Assembly: GCF_020520425.1 (NCBI RefSeq)
Contig: NC_079490.1
Location: 42,912,723-42,976,722, forward strand
Direction of reading: 5' to 3'
Length of the DNA stretch: 64,000 nucleotides
From: Spinacia oleracea
Taxonomy: Eukaryota > Streptophyta > Magnoliopsida > Caryophyllales > Amaranthaceae
Shown: piece by piece, positions 1-11,900 of the stretch
How the letters are laid out: every line of letters starts with the position of its first letter
Position numbering within the stretch: position 1 is the first letter of the stretch
The notes under the pieces: model-generated
What the model was told of the DNA's origin: nothing
The model's input: only the letters and a program-made list of their open reading frames with translations
Database searches by the model: none
Position numbers and translations under genes: made by a program

Positions 1-400
1 TTAACTGATTAACAATGCCTTGAAATTCATTCATATGTTCTGCCATATTTTTACCTTCCTTGTATAGAAGACGAACCAACCTTCTCACCAATGTAGCTTT
101 ATTTAAAGTTGTCTTCCTCTCATACATTGACTCAAGCTTTTTCCAAAGCTTGTAGGCATCCGTGTCATTAGTAACATGTTGAAAAATTCTCTAATCAATA
201 TGTTGTAGTATTAACCCGACCGCCTTACGATTTTCCAACTTCCATGCATCTTCAGTTTTATTTTCCGATTTAGTTTCTTCCTTGATGGGCTTATACAAGT
301 CCTTACAATAAAGGATATCTTCCCTTCGAGATTTCCACATAGAATAGTTGGATGATGTCAATTTAATCATTCCTGATAGACTTACCATCGAATCTTCCAT
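1..400 (-). pseudogene. Copia-type gag fragment, interrupted, runs off the left edge
   Basis: Reading leftward from an ATG at 400, the frame gives a Copia Gag N-terminus ([20 protein letters not shown], then AWKLENRKAVGLILQHID). A stop interrupts it near 191. The same reading then continues in Gag-like form (AYKLWKKLESMYERKTTLNK, LVRRL, MAEHMNEFQ), matching the UBN2/DUF4219-type Gag of plant Ty1-copia elements. The rest of the element lies outside the window. A primer binding site lies 36 bp upstream of the ATG in the expected place, but no LTR follows it. In its place is a Copia RNase H region in the opposite orientation. The in-frame stop makes this a dead copy. Confidence 0.85.
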
Positions 401-435
401 TTGTTTATATACGACGACGTATATGTACGTATCCG

Positions 436-447
436 GCTCTGATACCA
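436..447 (-). other. Primer binding site (initiator tRNA-Met type) of the leftward Copia fragment
   Basis: The minus strand reads TGGTATCAGAGC, the standard plant Copia binding site for the 3' end of initiator tRNA-Met. It sits directly upstream of the leftward gag. An LTR should abut it on the right side, but the next bases (from 448) belong to an oppositely oriented pol end. Confidence 0.8.
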
Positions 448-1163
448 GCTCTCAACAATGTCCTACAAGTGATAAAGAAAAAGAAGAGATGGATAAAGTT
501 CCTTATGCATCTGCAGTTGGCAGTTTGATGTATGCTATGGTTTGTACAAGACCGGACATTTCCTATTCAGTAGGTCTTGTTAGTAGGTTTCTCTCTAATC
601 CAGGAAAAGAACACTGGGAAGCTGTAAAATGGATACTAAGGTATTTACGTGGCACGTAAAAAATGTGCATATGCTTTGGTTTAGGAGATCATGTGTTAAA
701 AGGTTACACAGATGCAGATATGGCTAATGATGTTGATTCGCGAAAGTCAGTATCAGGTTACATGATGACTTTTGCAGGGGGAGCTATATCATGGCAATCA
801 AGGTTACAAAAATGTGTTGCATTATCAACAACAGAAGCCGAGTACATTGCTGTGACAGAAGCTTGCAAAGAGCTCTTGTGGATAAAGAATTTTCTACAAG
901 AGCTAGGAATTAAACAAGAAAATTATATACTTTATTGTGACAGCCAGAGTGCTATTCATCTGGCGAAAAATCCCACCTTTCATTCCCGTTCTAAACATAT
1001 AGATGTAAGGTATCATTGGATACGAGATGTCTTTGAAGCCAAGCTGTTACATTTGGAAAAGATCCATACTGACCATAATGGCTCAGATATGATGACCAAA
1101 ATATTGACCATACAAAAGCTTGATGTATGTCGAGGAGAAGCGGGTTTATCAAAAATATTATAA
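448..1163 (+). pseudogene. Copia reverse transcriptase C-terminus and RNase H, broken
   Basis: The first frame gives the conserved RT end ([20 protein letters not shown], then [15 protein letters not shown]) and hits a stop at 657. A second frame resumes at 663 with the RNase H domain: GYTDADMA, SVSGYMM, the ALSTTEAEYIAVTEACKELL block, YCDSQSAIHLAKNP and the terminal SKHIDVRYHWIRD. These are the usual acidic and histidine landmarks of Copia RNase H. Everything 5' of the PYASA block is missing. A purine tract and an LTR follow, so this is a genuine 3' end. The break near 657 marks it as non-functional. Confidence 0.9.
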
Positions 1164-1183
1164 TAAGTCGGAAGGGGGAGATT

Positions 1184-1584
1184 TGTTGGTTATTCCTCCT
1201 AATTTGGGGAAGATTTAATTAGTAAAGACAAAGAAAAAGAAAAGGAGAGAAAAAGAAGGAGAGAAGTTAGAAAGCAGGAAACATTTATTGGCAAATTATT
1301 CTGCGATAATTTGCGTCATTAGTTTCTTAGTAATAGGTTGGTTATAAATATGTAATCATATTGATAGTTAAATTAATTCAGAAATATAACATTGTAACAT
1401 AATTCAGATATATAAAAACACGTTACATTTTTAGAGTATACCATCGAATATTAGTTTATATTTCATAAACACTTTGTGAGTTTATATTATATCATAGAGA
1501 TATAATTGTTAGCCCATTTTGTTTATACACGAAAGGGAAAGAATATTATTTCCGCTGCAAGATTATTTGTAATCTTTCCCAACA
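1184..1584 (+). repeat. 3' LTR of the rightward Copia fragment
   Basis: The 401 bp segment starts TGTTGG and ends CCAACA, a perfect 6 bp terminal inverted repeat. A polypurine tract (gaagggggag, 1171-1180) lies just before it and the pol stop is 20 bp further upstream. This is the standard 3' end of a Copia element. Its 5' partner LTR is not in the window, so no target duplication can be paired. The right flank drops straight into an older retroelement. Confidence 0.8.
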
Positions 1585-4156
1585 CATTTAGCATACTTTA
1601 ATAACTTGAAATAAAAGCATACATGCAATCATTAAAGCTATTTAAACATTTCATTCATGCAATAAATACATAGTACAAAATGAATGAAACAAATCCAAGA
1701 CCCTAAAAGTCCCTAGTTCTTAAGCATTCTTTGGCTTGTCTTAATCCTTTGAAGATTTTAGGTAAGAAAAACTCAATTGCTAGTAATTCAAAACTACTCT
1801 TGGTTAACAAATTAATTCCATAACTTATTCATTTACCACAATATGTACCAATATTGTTTGAGTTGCAACCACAATCAACGTGCTCCTTTGGGATACCTGA
1901 CTACATAGGAATACTAAAATCGCACCTCGCTTTGGCGGAAACCTACTATCCTAGGTCCGAAATTTTTGTAAGTGCTTGATTTGGAAGGCAATTTTAAACT
2001 CAATATTCTTTGGACCTAGTTATTTCTATGTTGGTTTGATTTTTTAGTGAACTAAATCCTTGATCAAAACATGAAATAACAATCTCATGGATAATATACA
2101 TACACCAATATATAAAAGCATAAGATAAATTTGGTGAACTAGTATGGCCCCTTGACTTGGTCTTGAAGCATCCAATCGTCAAACTCCATCTTGTTAGGTT
2201 TGCACCGTCTTGAAAATCATTCAAAATGCTAACTTAGAATTTAAATAGCTACCTAGAAGTACTTTAATTAATAATATAATTATTACACCAAAACTTCATG
2301 GTACGCAGACCATATTTAAAAACTTTACATTCAAAGATAAACATTTCGCATACCGTATTTAACTATCCTAGTTGGTTCATACTAGTCACCTGCAAACCCG
2401 CAATACATAATAATATAATATGCATTCACGCATTCGTATTCTAAGACGAATGGCCCAAGCAAGCTTACACATAAAATACATGATTAATTAAAATCACGTT
2501 CATCTACACGCGCTCTAAAAGATTAATCAATTTAAAATTATTAATACTTAATTATATTCTAATCAAATATTTATTTAATTAAAATTGATCGTCCTGCGAA
2601 AATTAAATAAAATAATTAATTTCAATAATTTCATTAAAAGGCTTCCCCTTAAACCAATATTGTTTGCACTTTTAATTTTAAATATTTAATCAATAATATT
2701 GTTTGCACTTTTAATTTTAAATATTTAAACCCAAGTAAAATAAAATAAAATATCAACAAAGTCCAACATTAGTCCCTACGTGCACAAATAAGGCCAAAGC
2801 CCAAAATTTAGGCCTTGAATCAAAACTTAAGCAAAAATGCACAAAATGATGCAACGTGGGCTTGGCTTGCGCCCAACCCAACGTTGTGATGTGCAGTAGC
2901 CACCACCGCACAAGCCAAAGGTCGCAAGGCCCATGCTTGTGATGTAGTGCCCAAGCACGTTTGTCGCGGCCCATGTGCGAGCATTGCCCGTTTTTCTTCC
3001 TCGCTTCCCCTTGTGTCGCGCGCTCGCCCACGGGCTTCGCCCATCACTTTATACACAAGGTATGCTACGTGCACGCTTGCTCGCCCATGAGGCTTCGCCC
3101 AGCACTGGCACACAGAACAACACAACAAGCGGCATGCACAGGCCATGCGCGTGCCAACGCTTTCTGCTGCCCCTACTCTTCGTCTCGTCGCACGCGCACA
3201 ACTAGGCACGAGGCCATGCCATGCACAAGCACAACATTCAGACAGTAGCCCCTCATCTTGTGCGAGTGGTTGCTCGTCCATCCAAAACAACAATCCAATT
3301 TTGTTTTTCAACATGATGATTTGCACGATTTTAATTTTTATAATTTCAACAAATCCAATTGGTATTTATTACGAAAAATAATTAAAGTGGGGTGATTTAT
3401 TATTAATTCATACAATCCAATTCATGATAGTAATAAATCTAGGCTAACGTGTGCTCGAATTTCATGAACGAATCTAATCAACAAAATTTTGAATACTTTA
3501 GATAAACCAATCCGACAATTTAAATCATTCCAAAGAATTAAATTTCATATTTTTATCAAATTTGGTTTAGGTGTACGATTTAAAGTAACGAATCCAATCA
3601 AAATTTTAATCCTTGAATTTTTAAATAAGGTATTTAACCATGAAATCATATTCCCCTACTCGCCTAATAAAATATTCATACCTAACCAATTAATATAATT
3701 AATTTCGATCATAAAAATCATTAGTTTAGGGTTTCCTAAATTAGGGTTTATAATTATAATTAATCCATGAAATTAATTTTAAAACTTCATAATAATTATA
3801 AATAACCGGTATTACAATCATAAAATAATTATATATTGATTAGCAATCATAATTATTTTTTAAAACCGATTTTATTCAAGATTTAATTATTTCGAAATGA
3901 AAAACCCTCAAAAAGTCCAACTTAGAAGCCGAATTTTGGAAGTCTTGGGGGGGATTTTGTGACTTTCTTAGAACTCCATTTCCACCCAAAAAACATTCAA
4001 GAAATTTGATAATCTGACACTTTTCGAAAACAACAAACTTTCACCGATTAATCCACTAATCCGAAAAAGGTTCCGAAAAATTCCAGAAAATTTCAACAAC
4101 AATAAATCAATAATAATTCATTAAAAGATACTTTAAACATGAAGCTCATTATACCA

Positions 4157-5652
4157 CTATTGGGATTTAATGCTAATCTAATTAACAAAAGCGGAAAACA
4201 CCCAAGATCCAGAATCCATGTAAAAGTACGAATTAAATGAAACATACATTCGATGCGCGTACTCCCACTTGCCTCACGAACATGAACAAGAACTCCATGT
4301 ATAGTTCCTCTACAATAGTCCACTAACATGTTTAGATCCGCCCTGATTCCGTTAGCTTAGAACTTCCACAAGGTTTTTGGCTTTTTGGGAAAATCTTACT
4401 TTGGAGGAAAACTGAAGATTAGGGTTCTTAGTTACCTATAGGGTTAGATTATGTGTTTAGAATGGAAAACTATCTTCATTAGGTTAATGAAAATAACCTA
4501 TGGGGTTATTATGCTAACCGGCCAAGGTAATAAGCACAAGCCCGACCAGCCTTGCATTCGTACAAGCCCAACCGCTTAATCATGCACACCCGTTGGGCTT
4601 GGGCCGCGCGCAGGCCAGTGGCTGCTTGCTTGGTTCTTTCTGCATAGCCCGCGCGCACAGTAGGAAAATCCTTGGGCTTGTCGCGCTGTTGTGCTGCCCC
4701 CGTGTTCTGTGCTGCGCCCATGGGCCTAACGCTTGCGCGCTTGGGCTCGTGGGCTAGCAGTTGGCTCGTTCCCCTTTTGTCTTGCGTCTAACGCCTTATG
4801 ACTATTATTTATCGTATAGTACTTGGCGATCCAACGTCGTACGATACGATTTGTTTCTCCTAGCTTACGAATATACACAATACGATATACGATTACGATC
4901 CAACGACTTATCGTATATTTGCGTTTTCTGAACTAAATTCCCGAATAGCCATTAAATGAATTTCCGATTCATTTAATCCGGTGATTTATTTTATATCATT
5001 AGTGTGACCTTGTAGGTTCAGTGAAGAGTAAGTTGTGAGCCTAATAAGGATTAGAACTCACTGATCGGAAGCAATGCTCCAGCTAGTTGTTCCGATCATT
5101 GGATTTCACTGCAGGGACGAAGCCAGGAACTCATCTTTACGGGGGTCGGACAATTTAATTCATTTTTTTGTAAATAAAAAATAATATACATAAAAATAAT
5201 AAAGAAAATAAAAAACGATTTTAAAATAGATAATATTATTAGTTCCATAAAATAAAAAGTTAATTCTTTATAAGTATTCTTTGTGAAAGAAATTACTGAG
5301 CAAAAATAATCTTTTAAAGAAAGAAGAGAAGATAAAAAGGGAAGGACCGAAGGAGAAGAGGAAAAGAAAACAGGGAAGGACCAAATAAAAGCAAAATGAA
5401 TGACTTAGAGCTCGAACCTCTGACCTTCTGCGAGAAAACACATGCTTTCAACCACTATGACAAAGAACATTGTTTTGTCTATTCTAATTAGTGTCATAGT
5501 TATATAGGAAATCTCTAATTTGTGATAGGGGTCAGGCCCCCCTTGGGCCCCAACATAACTTCGTCCCTGTTTCACTGAATTAATTATTCCGTAATTAATC
5601 TAAACCTTAGTATTGGAAAAATGCGCCTTGGGTGAAGGACACATTTCCTTCA
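4157..5652 (-). repeat. Divergent 5' LTR of the old element (contains a hAT MITE)
   Basis: The outer edge reads ccttca on the + strand, so the LTR starts TGAAGGAAAT in sense orientation, as in the related LTRs at 41278, 50219, 59024 and 5657. The inner edge abuts the degenerate primer binding site. Like its relatives it has a GC-rich block (4520-4770) next to a palindrome-rich block, here built on cgtatcgt/acgatacg words (4800-4930) rather than ttccgg words. About 1.04 kb remains once the 458 bp MITE is subtracted. Confidence 0.6.
5112..5569. mobile_element. hAT-type MITE with tRNA-like core
   Basis: Termini are CAGGGACGAAG and CTTCGTCCCTG, an 11 bp perfect inverted repeat with the CAGGG ends usual for hAT elements. 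An exact 8 bp target duplication (tttcactg) lies at 5104-5111 and 5570-5577, the hAT length. At 458 bp it has no transposase. On the minus strand (about 5405-5475) it carries a box-A-like agtggttgaaagc and a box-B-like ggttcgagctc, spaced as in a tRNA gene. Confidence 0.9.
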
Positions 5653-5656
5653 TAAG

Positions 5657-6939
5657 TGAAGGAAATAATGCCCTTCGTTCAAGTATGCATTCAATGCTAA
5701 GTCTAATAAATGCGGTTCGGTATTAATTAATTATACAAGTTAATAATTCAGTGAGATCAAGTGAACTGTATGCCTAGCTAGAGGCCGCTTCAGTTCAAGT
5801 GGAATTAATAATATTAATCCAGAGGTTACTCTTGACTGAACCCGTAGGTCACACAAATAGTACGTGAACGGATCAAGTATTTAAATACTCCATTTATGGA
5901 TATTTAGAATAGACGGATTTCGGTTCTAGTGGGAGCTGAAATCGTCATAAGGCAAATTATGAATACTCCGAAAACGATGATATTGCCGGAAATGGAAATA
6001 TGGATCGTATCAGAAATATAAATATTATCCAAGTCATAGATGTTGCCGGAAACGGAAACATGGTATGTATCGGAAAATATTATCGGAAATGGAAATATTG
6101 CCGGAATCGAAAATATTGCAGGAAACGGAAATATTATCGAAAATATTAAATATTTGTTCGAAACGGAAAATAATTCCGGAATCGGAAATATTAATATTGT
6201 TCGAATCGGAAATGAATTCCGGAATCGGAAAATTAATCGGAAGCGCGTCGTACGAAATAAACATCGGACGAGCTTGCTAGACGCAAGGCCAACACGAAGC
6301 CAGGCCTGCACCTAGCAAAGCCCGCGCGCAACAAGGCAAGCAAACAACCCGAGCTCTCCGCGCGCGCGCCCAGCGCCCTTCGTGGGCTGTGCGTTGAGTT
6401 CGTGCATGCATCGAATCCTTAAGCGTTTAGGATTAGTTCGATTAAAGATTATTTTCCTAAAACTACTAGAGTTAGTTGTTGCATTAAACACTAACTTAAT
6501 AGATTTAATTAGTATCTAATTCTAATAAGATTAGGTTAATTAAATCCTAGTAGGTTTCTAGTTCCGATAATCCTACCCTATAAATAGGTGATGGCAATCA
6601 CAATTTATAACACATCAAAAAGGTATTCATATAGTTTTAAGCTAAAAACTAAAGTTAATAATTTGCCACAAATTATAATCGAATAACATAAAACCTTAGG
6701 CTAAATTCTAGTTAATTGAATCTAAGGCGGATCCGAACGTGTTGTGGACTATCTACGGAGGGACAACACTTGGAGTCATAAACTTGTTCTTGTTCGGTTC
6801 GGGAGCAGCTAGGGAGGGCACGCTACAAATGTATGCATCCTAAATTGTGCTAATTGTTATGTGGCAATTAATTTGGATTCCTGGCTTTATGGTTTTTCCG
6901 CATGGAAAATATATGTTTTATATTTGTCATAACCTAACA
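5657..6939 (+). mobile_element. Solo LTR of the same family as the 40-60 kb elements
   Basis: It begins TGAAGGAAATAATGCCC and ends CATAACCTAACA (1283 bp), and is the reverse complement of the LTRs at 41278, 50219 and 59024. A 5 bp duplication, ataag, flanks it at 5652-5656 and 6940-6944, so it is a complete LTR left by LTR-LTR recombination. A TATA-like ccctataaata is at about 6576-6587. Palindromic ggaaat/ttccgg units fill 5980-6240. Open frames in that block arise from the repeat and are not genes. Confidence 0.9.
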
Positions 6940-6944
6940 ATAAG

Positions 6945-7745
6945 CATACTCCAAGTACAGCTAAACAACTATTCCGTATAACTTATCAAAATAATTATTC
7001 GATTTTCTAGTAGTCCTAACAAGTTCAAAGAACAAATTGGATCATATTATTAGACATTTAATGATTATTACACGTGTACAAGTACTTAATTAACAAGAAA
7101 TAGCTACTTGAAACTGATAACGTTATATTGAGACAACATAAACATTAAAGTATGAAACAATAAATCTATGAGATTGTATCTCTTTCAATCGACTCGAAAT
7201 CAAACACGACCAATATGTCAAGTGTTCAATCATAATGATATATAAGAACAAAAATCCACAAGACAATAACGTACTCTACAAGTATAAGAATTGAAATTAT
7301 AACAACTAGCCGAAATTAACTATTAGAAATTGTATTACATCATTAAACATTGATCGGTTATTAGTAGTGTTCAAGTACTTAACCGTAAATAGCTAATTGG
7401 AACTGATAACGTTATATTGAGACAGAGGTCGGGACATACATTAAGGTATGAAACAATTAATATATTAGACTGTATTTGTTTTAGTCATTTGTATAGCCTT
7501 TTGCTTGCAATAAATCAAGTTAGTTGACGAAGACAAACATTCTAAGCTACTGGTGTTGTTTGCATCAAATGCCATTTGCTTGCACTGAAATGATATTAAA
7601 AAATACAAATGGTTCTTAGGGTATTACATGTTGTTTGATCATATATCTCCAGTGTGTAAAAGGCAAATGATGGTACCTAAAAAATTATCTTAATTCATTT
7701 TCATGATGCAAGAAGAAAGGAAGATAGAGAAAATGAATGAAAACA
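6945..7745. other. Intergenic, one imperfect direct duplication
   Basis: No gene is seen. A segment of about 105 bp is present twice in direct orientation, at about 7079-7183 and 7372-7482. The shared core is aactgataacgttatattg, followed by a tatgaaacaat block. The copies have diverged by substitutions and small indels. Confidence 0.6.
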
Positions 7746-7749
7746 TTTT

Positions 7750-7800
7750 GTCCCACATTGGTCAAGAAGTAAAGGAAAAGAGAAGGAAAGGGTTATAAAT
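7750..7800 (+). promoter_or_regulatory. snRNA-promoter-like USE plus TATA
   Basis: GTCCCACATTG (7750-7760) is one base from the plant snRNA upstream sequence element RTCCCACATCG. A TATA block (ttataaatataaat) begins at 7793, about 32 bp downstream, which is the spacing used by Pol II-type plant snRNA genes. No U1, U2, U4 or U5 body is recognisable downstream. Motifs like this are common in dispersed plant repeats, so promoter activity is uncertain. Confidence 0.4.
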
Positions 7801-7889
7801 ATAAATTTTTGAGTTTGAGAATGTTTCAAATCACTTTCATTTGGGCTTCTATTTGGGCTTATGGATATAATGACTTGAGGTAAAAACAT

Positions 7890-8560
7890 TTTATGAGATT
7901 GGAATTCGAGTTGAACTGGAGCTTGAGTTTCCAAGCCGATTTCAAGTTAGAGTTTGAGTTTTCGAGCCGATTTCGAGTCGAGTTCGAGCTCGAGTTTTAT
8001 TTCTAGTTGAGTTTGAGCTCGAATTTTATTTCGAGCTAGAGTCGAGTTTGATATTTCTGAGCTTGCGAGTTTTCGAGTTGACCAGAGCTTGACTTTGAGT
8101 TTTCGCATTCCAGTCGAGCTTAGCAAAACATGAATTTGAGTAATTAAAAGAGTTAAAGGTAAAACCAGACTGATTTAATACAAAAAGGCTGATTAGAAAA
8201 GGATTCAGGTCAACCGGGTCAAATCATATATTTGCGAGTTGATATCGCTGTTGGGTGAAGTTTAGGTGGGTCAAACCGGTGTCGGTTAGATATCAGTTCG
8301 GGTCAAACCAAATCGGGTCAGATCAAATATTTACCGGGTCAAATCGGTGTCCGGTGAATTTCAGGTCGGGTCAAACCGGTGTCGGGTGGAGTTTGGGTGG
8401 AATCCAACCGGTGACATGTGGAGTTCAGGTCGTATCAAACTGGTTACAGGTGGAGTTCAGATCGAGTGAAACGGGTGTCGGGTAGAGTCAAGTTGATTAT
8501 AGATCGGGTTTGGGTCCTGGATTTTCCGGGTCAAACCAGTTCGTTTAGAGTTAGAAACAA
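7890..8560. repeat. Two blocks of degenerate short tandem repeats
   Basis: 7890-8110 is built from variants of cgagtttcgagctcgag. 8190-8560 is built from units of roughly 50-60 bp containing gggtcaaaccggtgtcggg and ggagttcaggtcg. Copies are imperfect and of uneven length. The open frame at 8255-8485 merely reads through the second block and is not a gene. Confidence 0.65.
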
Positions 8561-8600
8561 GTAGTTTTTTGGAGTCGGGTCAACTTCTGACACCTTTAAG

Positions 8601-8823
8601 GCTCTGTTCTATTCAACTTATTTTACTAATTTATATTATCTGAACTTATCTGAACTTAACTGAACTTAACTGAACTTATTTTATCTGAAAAAACATATTT
8701 TATCTGCAATAAAACTTAATTGTGTGTGAAAATGTCTGAAAAAATATTTATTTTTGCTAAACTTATATTATCTGAACTTAACAACTTATTATTTGAAATA
8801 AGTCAAAATAGGTTGAACAGAGC
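8601..8823. mobile_element. MITE with GCTCTGTTC termini
   Basis: The left end gctctgttctattcaactta matches the inverted right end (caaaataggttgaacagagc) apart from small differences. The interior is rich in tctgaacttaactgaactta words. Related copies lie at 15899-16077 and 26206-26424. No clear target duplication could be fixed. Confidence 0.7.
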
Positions 8824-8988
8824 AAAACCTAATTGTACAATACGGGAATAGGTGTGTCCGCGCTTTTTTTTTCACTCCTCGAGCTTTCTGCTGCTGCAGT
8901 TGAAATGCATTGGTCGGACCAAAGGCTGTCAATGGTGTGCATTTGCACAGCCACTAACCCCTGAAATTTCAACCCAAATCCAATAATC

Positions 8989-11900
8989 ATGATCATTTCT
9001 CACACCCTCATCCTACTTTCTCCCTTTCACTTGAAAACCCCACTTCAAAATCTTCACACCCAATTTAGGCCTAAACCAACTATTTCCCTTCCTTCAATCT
9101 TCAATCCATGGAAATTAAAGACCTACAAAATCCAGAGTAAAGCAGCAGTTCGTAGTGATGGAGAAGCTTTTAATTGGAAAAAATGGCTGCCCAGGAAAGT
9201 TGATTTTGGGCCTGATAAAGTTCTTCAATCAATTGCTGGCGCAACCTCAAGCCCAATTTGTCAGTTTATCACTTCTCCGACCACTTTCTTGCATATTGTT
9301 GACCCTAGAATTAAATTGGTAATCTTTCTATCTTTTTATTTGATTTTGGGTATTTTTAAATGTTTGAAACTATGGCTTTCATGTAAACTAAATTACTCTC
9401 TTTTGATTATGTGAAAATTGGGTTAAGTTATGTCTACCTGTTTTAGAAGTAAAATTTGATGAGTGATAGATATTGTGATTTCGCATTTGTGTTGACGTGC
9501 GCGGGAGGGGTAAGGTTGCGTACATCGAGTATTACGGGGGAAGAACCATAGCTTCATTAGAAGGATACGGGTGATGATTATGTTGTTGTATGCAATGGTC
9601 CTGTGTGATGACCAGTATCAGAGCTTGCTGATTGTAGCTAAGAGTTGTTGCTTGGCTAACCCATTTCAACATCTCTGAGCATTGAGAATAGAGAAACTAT
9701 TTGGTGCTCGGGAAAGATAATGTAGCAACAATGGGCATAACCTCTATGACCCTATGAATGTTTGTGAATGTTTTCTTTCGTTTTCAAGTACTTTTCTTAG
9801 CTAACATGTGTAATCATGACCTAAATCGACAAATTTAGTTATGTTTACAATTTGTTTTGTACAATACCCGGGTACACAATTCGCTATCTTATTATGTTAA
9901 ATTAGTCCAAAGTGTTCCATGATACTAACACGCATTACGTAATACGGGTGTACTCAATACATATTAAGCGGGGTAAATGAACGTATAAGGTAACACTGAC
10001 AATACCTATCAGCAGGAATAACACATATGTGAAGCTAAATAATAATTGGATGAATCAGGTCATTATTTGTTAATTTTAATAAACATCTGACTGTAGTTTT
10101 CAAACACTCTCCCTAAAGACTGGGTTGCCTGAGATTTTTTTCTTATTCCTCGTATAGTTTTTTATACTTGTTTATTTCATCAAGCAAAGTGCAGCCATTT
10201 TCTGACTGCAGTTCAGGACTTCAGGTTCCTGCTTCTCTTAATCTTTGTAAATATTTTTGTATTTAAAATCCATGTGAACCGTTGGATAATGAACTTCTAG
10301 CTTCAGTTTTCTTCATTGCTCTGCAGCTAATTGATGTGGACTGAAACTATAATTACTTGCGTAGGCGTGGATGAAAATGTGTATTATGATCAACGGTAGT
10401 AAAATGCTGTCTCTCCGTTTTTATGGAGTACCTTGTTTGAAAGACATGATATTTGTAGACTCTTAGACTCTATATGGTCTATAGAATTTTGATGTGGATT
10501 TCTAGTTTATGGCTTCATTTATTGACAAGCAAACACATTGAGGTGACAAGGGCCTCATTATATTAATCCAAAGAAATCTGATTATTTATATATCTTTTTG
10601 TTTGTCTTTCTCATCAGGGTAGGCATTAAATTTCTGTCTGTTAAAATATATGTTTACTTTGCAGGTTTGGCTTATAGTGTTAGTTTTCTTGCCAGCGCGC
10701 TCCCATATTTACATGCGCTTTGGGATTGTGCTTTCTCTTGCTCTTCTGTCCACTTGGATACTCCCAACAGACGTGTGGAAGGTAAGTTCAGTCTACATTA
10801 TTTTGTAGAGCTACTTGTAATTAGCAGTTTCTTTGAGTGATGATGTGATGTAGCTTGAATACATCTCCAAGAATTAATAATGTGTGAAGAACCCTCAATC
10901 GTTTACTCTTTGCTATTTACATTTTTGTTTTGTTACTCGTTATATTCTTTTTAATACGACGGCAGTGAAGTAAGTTCTGTTGGGGGTTGTCAATTTGATG
11001 TTCCCAGTTAATGTGGTATCCTTGATGCAGGAAGTTGGAAGAAAGGAGTTCTTTTCAAGTTTGATATTGAGAAGGATTTGTGTTTTCACATTTTGCTATA
11101 GTCATAAAATAAATGGCTTTCTTTGACTGAATAGAGTTTGTGGATTTGGGTGTCTTTCTTAGGCGTACTTTTTTTATTTATTTCACCTATGCTTAGAGTT
11201 GATTTGGTGATTTGAGAAGATCAAGATCTAGAGATGTTATCCTCCCTTATTTATTTGTTTTTATAATTCCTTTCTGGCTGATATTCCCGCTTTCTGGTCC
11301 AATGATTGATCTTCAAAGTAGAGGGCTACTGTAACTTAAGCCTTAGTTGCCTTGTTTGTGGGGTTACTGCCATGTCATTTTTAGTAAACTTGTTGGAAGT
11401 GTGGTTTGTATACGATCTCCCATCTAACAATCTTCTCTCATAGGTTCTGGTTATTGGGGGTGTTTGGCAAATGGCTTTTAGCTAGTTTTTTCATTGTCTT
11501 TTTGGCTTTTTAATGTGGTCAAACCGCCAAAAAAATGTGTTTGGTACTCTTTTCCGACGCTGGCTTTTGTCTTCTCATTATCTATTACTTTTATATCCTT
11601 GTTTTTTCACTAATTAACTAATAATTATAATATTGATATACTGGGCTTTTGGCTTCTCACTAAGTAATTAATGATTAAATGCTCCGTAATAAAATAAATT
11701 AATAATTAATTAATTAAACAATTAAAGAACTAAATAATTAATAATGAAAAATAATACTTCGTATTAAATAGTTAAAATTAAATAATTATTCATGAGTTAT
11801 ACTTATACTTCAAAAATAATTATAATAATCATTAAATACGAGTAATTAATAAATTTTAATGATTATTACTTAAAGAGTAATTCTTAATTATTCAAATTAA

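Larger units (their letters stand above)
1585..5652 (-). mobile_element. Old decayed LTR retroelement, leader region plus 5' LTR, minus orientation
   Basis: Segments at 1595-2420 and 4120-4156 resemble the leader of the two large elements at 39984-60423. Shared words include the atggtacgcagaccatatt motif (about 2297; also 48141 and 57171) and a taataacttgaaa block (about 1600; also 47430). The left part is lost where the Copia 3' end joins. A degenerate primer binding site (gctcattataccac, 4143-4156) precedes the LTR. A GC-rich block at 2850-3260 corresponds to the GC-rich leader blocks of the later copies. No coding sequence survives; the ORFs at 2753-3381 are by-products of the GC-rich repeat. 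Confidence 0.65.

Noticed and set aside
5405..5475. A functional tRNA gene
   Set aside because: No acceptor stem or CCA-ready end can be drawn; only boxes A and B and a T-arm are present, inside a MITE.
8255..8485. 76-codon plus-strand frame
   Set aside because: Translation of degenerate gggtcaaaccgg tandem repeats.
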